A DNA stretch of 38,789 nt, taken from NCBI GenBank assembly GCA_017465565.1, contig JAFTWA010000040.1, positions 1 through 38,789 on the forward strand, given 5' to 3'. Source of the DNA: Tyzzerella sp. (lineage in GTDB: Bacteria > Bacillota > Clostridia > Lachnospirales > Lachnospiraceae). A model generated the notes under the pieces. That model was not told the origin of the DNA. It saw only the letters and a program-made list of their open reading frames with translations, and did no database searches. The position numbers and the translations under genes were made by a program. Positions 7,882-16,280 of this stretch are shown here, piece after piece (within the stretch, counting starts at the first letter, position 1; every line of letters starts with the position of its first letter).

Positions 7882-9360
7882 TTATGTTTCACTCTTAAGT
7901 TTTATCATTTTCCATTTACCGCTATTGTATCTTCCAAGTACTAGTGCCGAACGGACAATTTGGTCACAAGCCATTGCGGACCATGCGCCATATAATCCCC
8001 AGCCTAAGTTCACTAAAAGAATAGCTACGCTAGGGCGAATTAAAAGAACTGTAATTAATGTAAACATTGCAGTAGCTCTTGTGTCTCCAGCACCGCGAAG
8101 TCCACCGGCGATAATAAACTGTGAACTTTGGAATGGCTGCAGGAATGCCACAAATAACATAATATGACCGCCAATACGAATGATTTCCGGGTCACTATTG
8201 TAAAGTCCTACAATCGTTCCGCCAAAGAACACGAATACAGACGCAAGGAATAATGAAAATGCAAATCCGACAGATCTTGTTCTTGAGCAGTAAGCCTGCG
8301 CCATATCGGTTCGGCGTTTTCCGAGGGACTGTCCCATTAAAGTAGTGGCGGATACGGCGAATGCCTGTCCTGTCATAAATGACAATGCCTGAATGTTCAT
8401 ACATACTTGATGGGTTGCGTAAGCGGTTGTTCCAAGTGATGCAACTGTCTTTGCAAAGATAATCATTCCAGCACGCATGATTAACTGTTCAAACATGGCT
8501 GGTAAACCAATGTTAATGATATTACCTAGAACCAGCTTGTCAGGTTTAAATCCTAATTTAAATTCTAACTTCAGGAAACCATTTCCGCGAAGGATAACTA
8601 CGAATGCAATAATAAATGCAACAAATTGTCCAATTACTGTGGCTAAAGATGCACCGGCAACGCCCATTTCTGGAAAGCCTAAGTTACCATAAATCAATAA
8701 CCAGTTAAAAACAACATTGACACCATTTGCAATCAGATTGTAAATCATAGGTGTTTTTGAATCACCGACGGCACGTAGGGCAGCGGTAATGGTGCTGGTT
8801 AATGCTACCGTTAAGAAACCTATCATCTGAATCTGCAAATACTGTGTTGCCCATTGCGTTACGATTTCTTCTGTGGAACCCATGAAGATAACCATTGGTC
8901 TGGCAAATACGGTTCCTAAAATCGACATAATGATTGTGGTACAGAATGTGAAAAGCAATCCTTGTCTGGCTGCCAGATTTGCTTGTTCCTTATTGTTGGT
9001 TCCTCTGTGTCTGGCAATCAGTGCGGTAACACCAGTATTCATGGAAACGAAAGCTGCCATTAATAAGAACTTTGGCTGTGTAGTAAGTCCGACTGCGGCT
9101 AAAGCCTGTGTTCCAATTTCTGGATGTGCAGTTCCGCCCATGGAACCTACCATCATTAAATCGACCATGGAAGCTAATTGTGTTAAAAGTAATTCCACAA
9201 AGCTTGGCCAGGCGATGCGGATAATGTCTTGATATAATTCTTTGGATTTGACTCCCTCTGGGAGTTTTTTCGTTACTTTTAAATCTCCAGACAGATTGGC
9301 GTCTCCATAGGGAAGACGGTCTAGAGTTGTTTGTAGTCTTGCATTTGTGCTCATCTTCAT
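7882..9360 (-). CDS. MATE family efflux transporter (third)
   Basis: This 492-residue membrane protein has twelve or so transmembrane segments. A roughly 45-residue polar N-terminal extension precedes the first helix ('IAWPSFVELLLTQLASMVDLMMVG'). MATE motifs appear as 'ALRAVGDSKTPMIYNL' near residue 190 and 'GGLRGAGDTRATA' near 420. The start at 9360 has AGAAGAAGG about seven bases upstream; the ATG two codons later is an alternative. It is transcribed alone, convergent with the sigma/anti-sigma pair and divergent from the HTH gene at 9498. The substrate is unknown. Confidence 0.92.
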   Translation of the reverse strand: MKMSTNARLQTTLDRLPYGDANLSGDLKVTKKLPEGVKSKELYQDIIRIAWPSFVELLLTQLASMVDLMMVGSMGGTAHPEIGTQALAAVGLTTQPKFLLMAAFVSMNTGVTALIARHRGTNNKEQANLAARQGLLFTFCTTIIMSILGTVFARPMVIFMGSTEEIVTQWATQYLQIQMIGFLTVALTSTITAALRAVGDSKTPMIYNLIANGVNVVFNWLLIYGNLGFPEMGVAGASLATVIGQFVAFIIAFVVILRGNGFLKLEFKLGFKPDKLVLGNIINIGLPAMFEQLIMRAGMIIFAKTVASLGTTAYATHQVCMNIQALSFMTGQAFAVSATTLMGQSLGKRRTDMAQAYCSRTRSVGFAFSLFLASVFVFFGGTIVGLYNSDPEIIRIGGHIMLFVAFLQPFQSSQFIIAGGLRGAGDTRATAMFTLITVLLIRPSVAILLVNLGWGLYGAWSAMACDQIVRSALVLGRYNSGKWKMIKLKSET

Positions 9361-9497
9361 AACCTTCTTCTTCTGTTTCTAATATCTATTATAGACCTGA
9401 AAAATAAAAGTGCAAATAGAATTTTTCAAAGGGTTTAGTTTTTGATGAAATTGTGTTAAACTTCATTTAGTGGAATCGTGGAAGGAGAATAGAAAGA

Positions 9498-9830
9498 ATG
9501 TTAATCAGTGAACGCATATACAAGTATCTTGAAGAGAAGAAAATGTCGCAGATTGAATTCGCGCATAGAACTGGGATTTCCCAGAGCACAATCAGTGATT
9601 GGAGACGAAAAGGAACCAACCCGTCCGCTGATAAGATTATGATTATATGTGAGGTACTTGGTGTTTCTCCATATGAATTGCTGCTCGGAACTGAAAAAAA
9701 ACAAGTGGATTATGTTGTGGTAGATAAACAATCCAAGGAGTATCTGTTAATTGAAACCTATCAGAATCTTGATGTAGACGCACAAAAAAGATTAGAAGGT
9801 TATATGACTGCTTTAAATGATATGAAATAG
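9498..9830 (+). CDS. XRE-family HTH transcriptional regulator
   Basis: This 110-residue protein has an N-terminal Cro/C1-type helix-turn-helix at about residues 5-62 ('MSQIEFAHRTGISQSTISDW' then 'NPSADKIMIICEVLGVSPYEL') and a short C-terminal helical tail with 'YLLIETYQNLDVDAQKRLEGY'. GGAAGGAG lies upstream. A terminator begins directly after its stop codon, and a second HTH gene with its own promoter follows. It may regulate itself, the divergent MATE gene, or the Uma2 gene next door; the sequence does not decide. Confidence 0.87.
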   Translation: MLISERIYKYLEEKKMSQIEFAHRTGISQSTISDWRRKGTNPSADKIMIICEVLGVSPYELLLGTEKKQVDYVVVDKQSKEYLLIETYQNLDVDAQKRLEGYMTALNDMK

Positions 9831-9865
9831 TGGTATGTCTATGTGGTTGACATACCATTATTTTT
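9831..9865 (+). terminator. Terminator of the XRE gene, overlapping the next promoter
   Basis: A perfect 9-bp stem (TGGTATGTC / GACATACCA) with a 9-nt loop starts one base after the stop codon and is followed by TTATTTTT. The right arm contains part of the -35 box (9847-9852) of the next gene, so terminator and promoter share sequence. Confidence 0.8.
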
Positions 9866-9875
9866 GCGTTAGAAT
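9847..9875 (+). promoter_or_regulatory. Promoter of the HTH-Uma2 gene
   Basis: TTGACA (9847-9852), a 17-bp spacer and TAGAAT (9870-9875) form a strong sigma-A promoter. It lies about 35 bp ahead of the ATG at 9910 and overlaps the palindrome at 9875-9890. Confidence 0.75.
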
Positions 9876-9890
9876 ATCGTATATACGATA
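9875..9890. promoter_or_regulatory. 16-bp palindromic operator
   Basis: TATCGTATATACGATA is a perfect 16-bp palindrome that touches the last base of the -10 box and covers the likely transcription start of the Uma2 gene. A dimeric HTH repressor, either of the two adjacent XRE-type proteins, is the natural candidate to bind it. Confidence 0.65.
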
Positions 9891-9909
9891 CGGAAAAGGA
9901 GGAACGAAT

Positions 9910-10698
9910 ATGGATATTAACGATTTAAGAAAATTGAAAAATGATTCAGGAATGACAAATGCTGAGATTGCGGAACTCTCAAATATACCGCTAGAAGTAG
10001 TCAATAAGATTTTTTCAGGTGAGATTGAAAATCCGAAATATATGAATCTTCTTGTGATGGAACAGGTAATGGTGCGGAAAAAGAAAATGCCATATTATTA
10101 CGATGAAGGATTAGAGCAACCTTGTTTGATTCGCGAGGAAGCAGTGGCATACAATTTTAATGCCAGATCATATACGATGAGGGACTTGGAGAAACTTTGT
10201 ATTGGTGTGAGAGTAGAATTAATAAATGGTAAACTTTATCACATGACGACACCAAAACGTATACATCAGTTTTTAGTGGCTAAGCTTCTAATTAAAATGG
10301 GAAATCATATTGAGAGAAAACATGGCGGTTGTCATATTTATCCTGCACCTTTTGGAGTGCGGTTGTTTGCAGATGACATGACATGGGTAGAGCCAGATAT
10401 TCTAGTGGTATGCAAACGAGATAAACTTACAGAAAGGGGATGTGATGGAGCACCAGATTTGGTTGTGGAAATTGTTTCTCCGAGTAATGCAACTCATGAT
10501 TATTTTACAAAATTAAGATTATATCAGCAAGCAGGGGTACGTGAATATTGGATTGTGAATCCGGAGGAAGAAAAAGTAACCCTTGTCAATTTTGAGGATG
10601 CAGATAAAAGCGGTTTGTATACCTACGAAGAGACTATAAAGTCGAGTGTATTAGAAGGCTTTGAAATTCGAATCGCTGATTTTATTCAAGAATTCTAA
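9910..10698 (+). CDS. HTH domain fused to Uma2-family (PD-(D/E)XK) nuclease-like domain
   Basis: The protein has 262 residues. Residues 1-45 form a small XRE-like helix-turn-helix ('MTNAEIAELSNIPLEVVNKI'). From about 85 onward the protein matches the Uma2/DUF820 family of the PD-(D/E)XK superfamily, with probable active-site residues E103 (VELING), D163 (VEPDI), E187 (VVEIVSPS) and K201 ('TKLRLYQQAGVREYW'). The start is ATG 9910 behind AAAGGAGGA. Uma2 proteins are very common in cyanobacteria and of unclear function; an HTH fusion in a clostridial setting hints at an autoregulated nuclease. No partner gene is obvious nearby. Confidence 0.85.
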   Translation: MDINDLRKLKNDSGMTNAEIAELSNIPLEVVNKIFSGEIENPKYMNLLVMEQVMVRKKKMPYYYDEGLEQPCLIREEAVAYNFNARSYTMRDLEKLCIGVRVELINGKLYHMTTPKRIHQFLVAKLLIKMGNHIERKHGGCHIYPAPFGVRLFADDMTWVEPDILVVCKRDKLTERGCDGAPDLVVEIVSPSNATHDYFTKLRLYQQAGVREYWIVNPEEEKVTLVNFEDADKSGLYTYEETIKSSVLEGFEIRIADFIQEF

Positions 10699-10775
10699 GG
10701 AAACACTTTGAACATTGTATTTCTTATAATTTTATGTTATGTTACAAAAAACGGATGATAAAAAGGAGTAACAGC

Positions 10776-11462
10776 ATGAAAAAGAAAGTTTTGTATACAG
10801 AGATGGCATACGTATTAGGCCTTATATTACTGGCAATCGGCAATTCTTTAATGGCTAAAGCTGACTTTGGTATTTCGATAGTCATTGCGCCAGCTTATCT
10901 CGTGTATTTAAAACTGTCATCAATTTTCTCATTCTTTACATTTGGGATGGCAGAGTACATATTACAAACCATTTTGCTTATTATGACAATGCTGGTTTTA
11001 AGAAAATTTCGAATCAGCTTTTTATTTGCATTTGTGACGGCAGTAGTATATGGCTTGATTTTGGATGTGGTTATGCTTGGCATAGATTGGATTCCGCATG
11101 ATACATTTGCAATGCGAGTGCTGTTCTTTATAGTAGCACTTTTCTTTAATGCTGCAGGTGTATCTATGCATTTTCATACATATCTGCCACCAGCAGCTTA
11201 TGAATTTTTTGTAAAAGAAGTCTCTGGGAAATTGCAGATAGACATTAATAAGTTTAAACGTGGCTTTGACTTCTCGTTTTGTGTTATCGGAATTGTAATG
11301 TCGTTCTGTTTCTTTGGATTATGGCATTTTGAAGGAATCAAATTAGGAACAGTTATATGTGTGCTTTTTAATAGCTTTGCGATTGCAAAATGGTCGAAGT
11401 TTTATGAACAAAACTGGGAGATAAGGGATAAGTGGGGATTTCGTCAAAGGTTCGAAAAATAA
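10776..11462 (+). CDS. YczE/YitT-like integral membrane protein (DUF6198-type)
   Basis: This 228-residue protein has about five or six transmembrane helices. It starts 'TEMAYVLGLILLAIGNSLMA' followed by 'KADFGISIVIAPAYLVY', the characteristic opening of YczE/YyaS/YitT-like proteins, whose biochemical role is unsettled. ATG 10776 is chosen for its AAAAGGAG; an upstream in-frame ATG at 10734 has no site. It stands between the Uma2 gene and the SCIFF promoter, with no overlap to either. Confidence 0.75.
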   Translation: MKKKVLYTEMAYVLGLILLAIGNSLMAKADFGISIVIAPAYLVYLKLSSIFSFFTFGMAEYILQTILLIMTMLVLRKFRISFLFAFVTAVVYGLILDVVMLGIDWIPHDTFAMRVLFFIVALFFNAAGVSMHFHTYLPPAAYEFFVKEVSGKLQIDINKFKRGFDFSFCVIGIVMSFCFFGLWHFEGIKLGTVICVLFNSFAIAKWSKFYEQNWEIRDKWGFRQRFEK

Positions 11463-11470
11463 TAGAAATC

Positions 11471-11499
11471 TTGACTTTAACCAAGGGGTATGTTAATCT
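11471..11499 (+). promoter_or_regulatory. Probable promoter of the SCIFF locus
   Basis: TTGACT (11471-11476), a 17-bp spacer and TAATCT (11494-11499) precede the SCIFF precursor gene by about 75 bp, leaving a 5' leader. A second -10-like TATATA lies just downstream. This is read by eye only. Confidence 0.5.
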
Positions 11500-11572
11500 G
11501 TTACATATATAGGCAGAGAATGTTTTTAATCATGCCATTATAATGAGACATAATAGAATGGAGATATGAACT

Positions 11573-11719
11573 ATGGAAAGAATTAAAACATTAGAAACAC
11601 GTAACTTATGTGAAAGTGCACAAAATGGTGGATGCGGCGAATGCCAGACATCTTGCCAATCTGCTTGCAAAACAAGCTGTGGTGTAGCTAACCAATCTTG
11701 TGAAAACACAGAAGAATAA
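11573..11719 (+). CDS. SCIFF ranthipeptide precursor (six-cysteine peptide)
   Basis: This 48-residue peptide contains the SCIFF core CGECQTSCQSACKTSC at residues 21-36, plus C43, giving the six family cysteines C21, C24, C28, C32, C36 and C43. C13 in the leader is a seventh. Family leaders usually start 'MKHIKTLNT'; here it is 'MERIKTLETR'. GGAG precedes the ATG. The maturase follows after a hairpin. In the characterised Tte1186a peptide the maturase links Cys32 to Thr37; here residue 37 is Gly, although C32 is conserved at the same number. The role of SCIFF peptides is debated; proposals include quorum-type signalling. Confidence 0.93.
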   Translation: MERIKTLETRNLCESAQNGGCGECQTSCQSACKTSCGVANQSCENTEE

Positions 11720-11742
11720 GAAAGTTTAACATTCTATAAAAG

Positions 11743-11772
11743 ATGGAATCTCGCTTACGAGATTCCATTTTT
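11743..11772 (+). terminator. Hairpin between SCIFF precursor and maturase
   Basis: A perfect 11-bp stem (ATGGAATCTCG / CGAGATTCCAT) with a CTTA loop runs into five T residues. It is a typical intrinsic terminator. Partial read-through would yield much more precursor than maturase mRNA, as expected for an enzyme/substrate pair. No separate promoter for the maturase is evident in the short gap. Confidence 0.85.
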
Positions 11773-11804
11773 ACGATAAAGAGTCTTTAAAGGAGAAAAT
11801 GACA

Positions 11805-13190
11805 ATGGTTCATCAATATAAATTAAATGGATTTAATATTGTTTTAGATACATGTTCTGGAGCAGTCCATGTGGTGGATGAGGTGGCGTATGATGTGATT
11901 GAAATGTTTCCAAATAAAACGCCAGATGAGATTGTATCGGAATTACTTGTAAAATACAGTGAACGCGAAGATGTAACAGAAGAAGAATTACGTCTTTGCA
12001 TCGAAGACGTGGAAGGTCTTGTGAAGGCAAAGAAGCTTTATACAGAGGATACCTTTGAAGCAATGGCAGGAACTTTTAAAGAACGTTCAGGAAATGTTGT
12101 AAAAGCCTTATGTTTACATGTGGCACATACATGTAACCTCAATTGCTCTTACTGCTTTGCAAGTCAGGGGAAATACCATGGCGAAAGAGCGATTATGAGT
12201 TTTGAAGTGGGTAAGAGAGCTCTGGATTTCTTGATTGAAAATTCAGGAACCCGAAGAAACTTGGAAGTAGATTTCTTTGGCGGCGAGCCACTTATGAACT
12301 GGGATGTGGTGAAAGATTTAGTAAAATATGCGCGCAGCGTCGAAAAAGAACATAATAAAAATTTCCGCTTTACATTGACTACAAATGGCGTATTAATCGA
12401 TGATGATGTAATCGAATTTGCTAATAAAGAAATGAGCAACGTGGTTTTGAGTTTGGATGGACGTAAGGAAATCCATGACGCAACCCGTGTGGATTATGCG
12501 GGAAATGGAAGCTATGAGAAAATCGTTCCAAAATTCAAGGAAATTGTGGAGTCTCGTGGCGGCAAAAATTATTATATGCGTGGAACATTTACCCATGCAA
12601 ATCCAGACTTTACAAAAGATGTTTTCCATATGGCAGACCTTGGCTTCACAGAACTTAGTATGGAGCCTGTTGTAACAGCGGCAGACGATCCGATGGCTCT
12701 TACACCAGAGGATTTAGAGATTGTAAAAGAACAATATGAAATTTTGGCAAAAGATATGCTGAGACGCCAAAAAGAAGGGAAGCCAATCACCTTCTATCAC
12801 TATATGATTGATTTGACAAGCGGACCATGTATTTATAAACGTATCTCAGGTTGTGGATCAGGTACAGAATATATGGCAGTGACTCCATGGGGAGATTTAT
12901 ACCCATGCCATCAGTTTGTAGGTGAAGAGGAGTATAAGCTGGGTGATATCTGGAACGGTGTGACAAATAATGATTTGCGCGAAGAATTCCGCAGCTGTAA
13001 TGCGTACGCAAGACCAGATTGTAAAGATTGCTGGGCAAAATTATATTGTTCAGGCGGATGTGCAGCGAACGCATATCATGCAACAGGAACAATCCGCGGT
13101 ATTTACGAGCCGGGATGTGAATTGTTCCGCAAACGTATAGAATGCGCAATTATGATGAAGGTTGCAGAGGATGCAGCAAAAGGAGAATAA
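11805..13190 (+). CDS. SCIFF radical SAM/SPASM thioether maturase
   Basis: This enzyme of about 461 residues should install a thioether cross-link in the adjacent precursor. Residues 1-90 form a PqqD-like peptide-recognition (RRE) region ('GFNIVLDTCSGAVHVVDEVAYD'). The radical SAM motif is C110-x3-C114-x2-C117 (CNLNCSYC), with GGEP at 159-162. The SPASM/twitch part supplies auxiliary [4Fe-4S] ligands among C342, C350, C368, C398, C406, C409, C415, C419 and C438 ('CKDCWAKLYCSGGC'). ATG 11805 is preferred over ATG 11799, which is only three bases from AAAGGAG and would add two residues not usual in the family. The decarboxylase gene starts one base after its stop. Confidence 0.93.
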   Translation: MVHQYKLNGFNIVLDTCSGAVHVVDEVAYDVIEMFPNKTPDEIVSELLVKYSEREDVTEEELRLCIEDVEGLVKAKKLYTEDTFEAMAGTFKERSGNVVKALCLHVAHTCNLNCSYCFASQGKYHGERAIMSFEVGKRALDFLIENSGTRRNLEVDFFGGEPLMNWDVVKDLVKYARSVEKEHNKNFRFTLTTNGVLIDDDVIEFANKEMSNVVLSLDGRKEIHDATRVDYAGNGSYEKIVPKFKEIVESRGGKNYYMRGTFTHANPDFTKDVFHMADLGFTELSMEPVVTAADDPMALTPEDLEIVKEQYEILAKDMLRRQKEGKPITFYHYMIDLTSGPCIYKRISGCGSGTEYMAVTPWGDLYPCHQFVGEEEYKLGDIWNGVTNNDLREEFRSCNAYARPDCKDCWAKLYCSGGCAANAYHATGTIRGIYEPGCELFRKRIECAIMMKVAEDAAKGE

Positions 13191-13191
13191 G

Positions 13192-14544
13192 ATGAACACA
13201 CCGATTGCAGATTTTGTGAGAGGTTATGAAAAAAAGAATATGTTGCGTCTCCATATGCCCGGACATAAAGGAAAATCCTTTCTCGGATGTGAAGCCTATG
13301 ATATCACGGAAGTGAAAGGTGCAGATTCGCTTTATGAGGCAGAAGGTATCATCGCGGAGAGTGAGGCAAACGCGGGCAAGCTTTTTGGGACAGGCAGAAC
13401 GGTATATTCTACCGAAGGTTCCAGCCAATGCATCCGCGCTATGCTGTATCTGGCGTTGACGAACCAGAAAAGAGTGGGGAAACCAGTAGTGGTGGCGGCT
13501 CGAAATGTGCATAAGGCATTTGTATATGCAGCAGCTTTGCTTGATATTGAAGTGAAATGGATATATCCAGAAGGAGATATGCATTCACTCTGCAGCTGTC
13601 AGATTTCTCCGAGAAAATTAGAAGAGACTTTGGAGCAATTGGAAGAGCCTCCAGTTGCAGTATATGTGACGAGTCCCGACTATCTAGGCGGACAGCTTGA
13701 TATAAAAGAACTTGCAGAGGTTTGTCATCGGAATCAAACGATTTTATTAGTAGATAATGCGCATGGAGCATATTTGCATTTTTTAGAAGAAAAGAAACAT
13801 CCAATTGATTTAGGGGCGGATATCTGTTGTGATTCTGCGCATAAGACACTCCCTGTTTTGACGGGCGGCGCATATTTGCAAATTGGACAAAATGCGCATG
13901 GAGAACTCGAAAAACATGCAAAGAGTGCGATGGCGCTATTTGGTTCAACCAGTCCTTCTTACTTAATCTTAAGTTCGTTGGATCTTTGTAATCAGTATCT
14001 TTCGGAGAACTACGAGGAGAAACTGCAAAAGACAGTTGTAGATTTGAAGAGGCTTCGAAAGGAACTTCGCAATAAAGGTTGGAGAGTGGAGAATACAGAA
14101 CCGTTAAAACTGACTGTGAAGGTCCCAGATGGCATGAAAGGTCGAGAACTGGCAGAGCAATTGCGCAAAAAACAAATTGAGTGCGAGTATGCAGACCCAG
14201 AGTATGTAGTATGTATGTTTACACCAGAAATTGAAGAAAGTGTGTATCAGCGCATTTTAGAAGCCTTTGGAGAAAATTTGTATACATATGTGGATAAAAT
14301 CCCATTAAACGCAGCAAAATGTGAACAAGTAATGTCTATCCGTGAAGCTATATTTACGGAGCATGAAGAGGTTCAAGTTTCAGAAGCAGTAGGGCGTATT
14401 TGTGGTACACCAACAGTATCTTGCCCACCGGCAATTCCAATTGTGGTGTCGGGCGAGAGAATTAATGAAGAAGCAATTCAGTTGTTTGAACACTATGGAA
14501 TTACAACCATTGATGTGATAAAAGGAAAGGGAGAAGAGATATGA
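13192..14544 (+). CDS. PLP-dependent Orn/Lys/Arg decarboxylase-like enzyme
   Basis: This 450-residue fold-type I PLP enzyme begins with the family hallmark 'LRLHMPGHKGK' at residues 18-28. D188 lies in 'VDNAHGAYLHF', and the Schiff-base lysine K218 in 'DSAHKTLPVLTGGAYLQ'. It is like the short Bacillus SpeA/YaaO group, which decarboxylates basic amino acids to polyamine precursors, but somewhat shorter. The start is ATG 13192 behind AAAAGGAG, inside the end of the maturase. Its stop overlaps the ABC-F start by 4 bp. A standalone amino-acid decarboxylase is the safe reading; a link to the SCIFF peptide is only suggested by position. Confidence 0.85.
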   Translation: MNTPIADFVRGYEKKNMLRLHMPGHKGKSFLGCEAYDITEVKGADSLYEAEGIIAESEANAGKLFGTGRTVYSTEGSSQCIRAMLYLALTNQKRVGKPVVVAARNVHKAFVYAAALLDIEVKWIYPEGDMHSLCSCQISPRKLEETLEQLEEPPVAVYVTSPDYLGGQLDIKELAEVCHRNQTILLVDNAHGAYLHFLEEKKHPIDLGADICCDSAHKTLPVLTGGAYLQIGQNAHGELEKHAKSAMALFGSTSPSYLILSSLDLCNQYLSENYEEKLQKTVVDLKRLRKELRNKGWRVENTEPLKLTVKVPDGMKGRELAEQLRKKQIECEYADPEYVVCMFTPEIEESVYQRILEAFGENLYTYVDKIPLNAAKCEQVMSIREAIFTEHEEVQVSEAVGRICGTPTVSCPPAIPIVVSGERINEEAIQLFEHYGITTIDVIKGKGEEI

Positions 14545-16280
14545 TTCAGGTAGAAAAATTATCTTATGCATTTCCAGAAAAAGAATTATATAAAGAAATT
14601 TCATTTACATTAGAAGACGGGCAGCACTGTGCATTTATCGGAAGTAACGGTACTGGAAAAACCACGTTAATCGATATGATTATGGACCCGGAGAAATACT
14701 TGTACGATGGAAAGATTATCAAAGACGAACATTGCAGAATCGGTTATGTAAGTCAGTTTTCGAAAGCAGAAAAGAATCAGGATTTTACAGTATTTGAGTT
14801 CTTGAGTGAGAAATTTGTGAAGAATCAGGAAGAGACGGCGGCAGTTTGCGAAGAAATGGGTTCGTCTGAGGATTTGGAGTCAGTCTATGAACGCTACCAG
14901 AAACTGATGGATGAATTCCAGGCAATGGACGGAGACAACTACGAAAGTAACATTCGTAAGCAGTTAAAGACTGCAGGTATGAGCAAGCATGAAAATACAT
15001 TGCTTTCACAACTGAGTGGGGGAGAATATAAGCTTCTTCAGGTTATGAAGGAGATGTTGCTTGCTCCAACACTTCTTATTATGGACGAGCCGGATATTTT
15101 CCTTGATTTTGAAAATTTGAATGGCTTGTGTAAATTAATCAATTCACACAAAGGGACATTGCTTGTAATTACACACAACCGTTATCTGTTAAATCATTGT
15201 TTTGATAAGATTCTTCATTTGGAAAATACAGATATCCAGGAATTTGATGGAAACTATGTGGATTACAACTTTAATCTGCTTCAAACGAAGATAGAATTAC
15301 AAGAAAAAGCGGCAGCTGACAATGAGGAAATCGCAAGAACAGAGGCTATGGTTGACCGTATGCGTACGGCAGCAACTTACGCTAGTATTGCGTCTCTTGG
15401 CCGTGCAGTTCATGCAAAACAGACCCATCTGGACAGACTGCGTGCCAGAAGAATCAAAGAACCATTTGTAGATATCCGTCAGCCAAAGATTACACTTCCA
15501 GAAGTAGAAGGAGACGCGGAAAAGACGGTCCTCAGCGTATGGGATTATGAAGTTGCATTTGATGAACTGTTGCTGTCTGACGTCTGCTTTGAACTGAAAG
15601 GCAATGAGAAAGTAGCGATTGTGGGAGCGAATGGGACTGGTAAGACAACCCTCCTTCGTGATATCTATAAAAATAAAAAAGCAGCGATTACCATTGGTGA
15701 AGGCGTGAAGGTTGGTTTCTTGTCGCAGATTCACGGCGAAATGCTGGACGAATCCAAGACAGTATACGAGGAGTTTGAAAACTTAGGTTTTGAGAACAAA
15801 GCAGAGATTCAAGCATTCTTAGCAGGATATTGTTTTGAAGAAGAAACGTTAAATAATAAGATTGGAATGCTTTCTGGTGGAGAACAAAATCTATTACAGC
15901 TTGCGAAAATATCAGTAAGTAATGCAGATTTACTGCTTCTTGATGAGCCGACCAGTCATCTCGATACCTATTCACAGATTGCACTGGAAAAGGCAATTTC
16001 AGAATACAAGGGTGCAGTTCTCATGGTATCTCATGATTTTTACAATATCGTAAATTGTGCTGATTATGTGCTTTTTGTAGATGACAAGTCTGTAAGACGC
16101 ATGAGAATCCGTTCGTTTAGAAAGATGATTTATGAAAATCATTTTGATAAGGAGTATTTGGAGTTAGAACAAAAGAAAAAAGAATTGGAAACAAGAATTG
16201 CTGTGGCACTGAAGAGTTCAGATATTAAGACAGCAAAGATTCTTTGTGAACAATTGGAAGAGGTTATAGAAAAATTATGA
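14541..16280 (+). CDS. ABC-F family ATPase
   Basis: The protein has 579 residues, two ATP-binding domains and no membrane segments. Domain 1 has Walker A GSNGTGKTT (34-42), signature LSGGE (158-162) and Walker B ending MDEPD (181-185). Domain 2 has GANGTGKTT (362-370), LSGGE (444-448) and LLDEPTSHLD (466-475). A helical linker at about 250-300 joins them, and a charged coiled-coil-like tail ends the protein. ABC-F proteins act on ribosomes, some as antibiotic-resistance factors, and are not transporters. In domain 1 the usual DEPTNHLD is replaced by DEPDIFLDF. The start overlaps the decarboxylase stop (ATGA), as does the next gene. Confidence 0.92.
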   Translation: MIQVEKLSYAFPEKELYKEISFTLEDGQHCAFIGSNGTGKTTLIDMIMDPEKYLYDGKIIKDEHCRIGYVSQFSKAEKNQDFTVFEFLSEKFVKNQEETAAVCEEMGSSEDLESVYERYQKLMDEFQAMDGDNYESNIRKQLKTAGMSKHENTLLSQLSGGEYKLLQVMKEMLLAPTLLIMDEPDIFLDFENLNGLCKLINSHKGTLLVITHNRYLLNHCFDKILHLENTDIQEFDGNYVDYNFNLLQTKIELQEKAAADNEEIARTEAMVDRMRTAATYASIASLGRAVHAKQTHLDRLRARRIKEPFVDIRQPKITLPEVEGDAEKTVLSVWDYEVAFDELLLSDVCFELKGNEKVAIVGANGTGKTTLLRDIYKNKKAAITIGEGVKVGFLSQIHGEMLDESKTVYEEFENLGFENKAEIQAFLAGYCFEEETLNNKIGMLSGGEQNLLQLAKISVSNADLLLLDEPTSHLDTYSQIALEKAISEYKGAVLMVSHDFYNIVNCADYVLFVDDKSVRRMRIRSFRKMIYENHFDKEYLELEQKKKELETRIAVALKSSDIKTAKILCEQLEEVIEKL

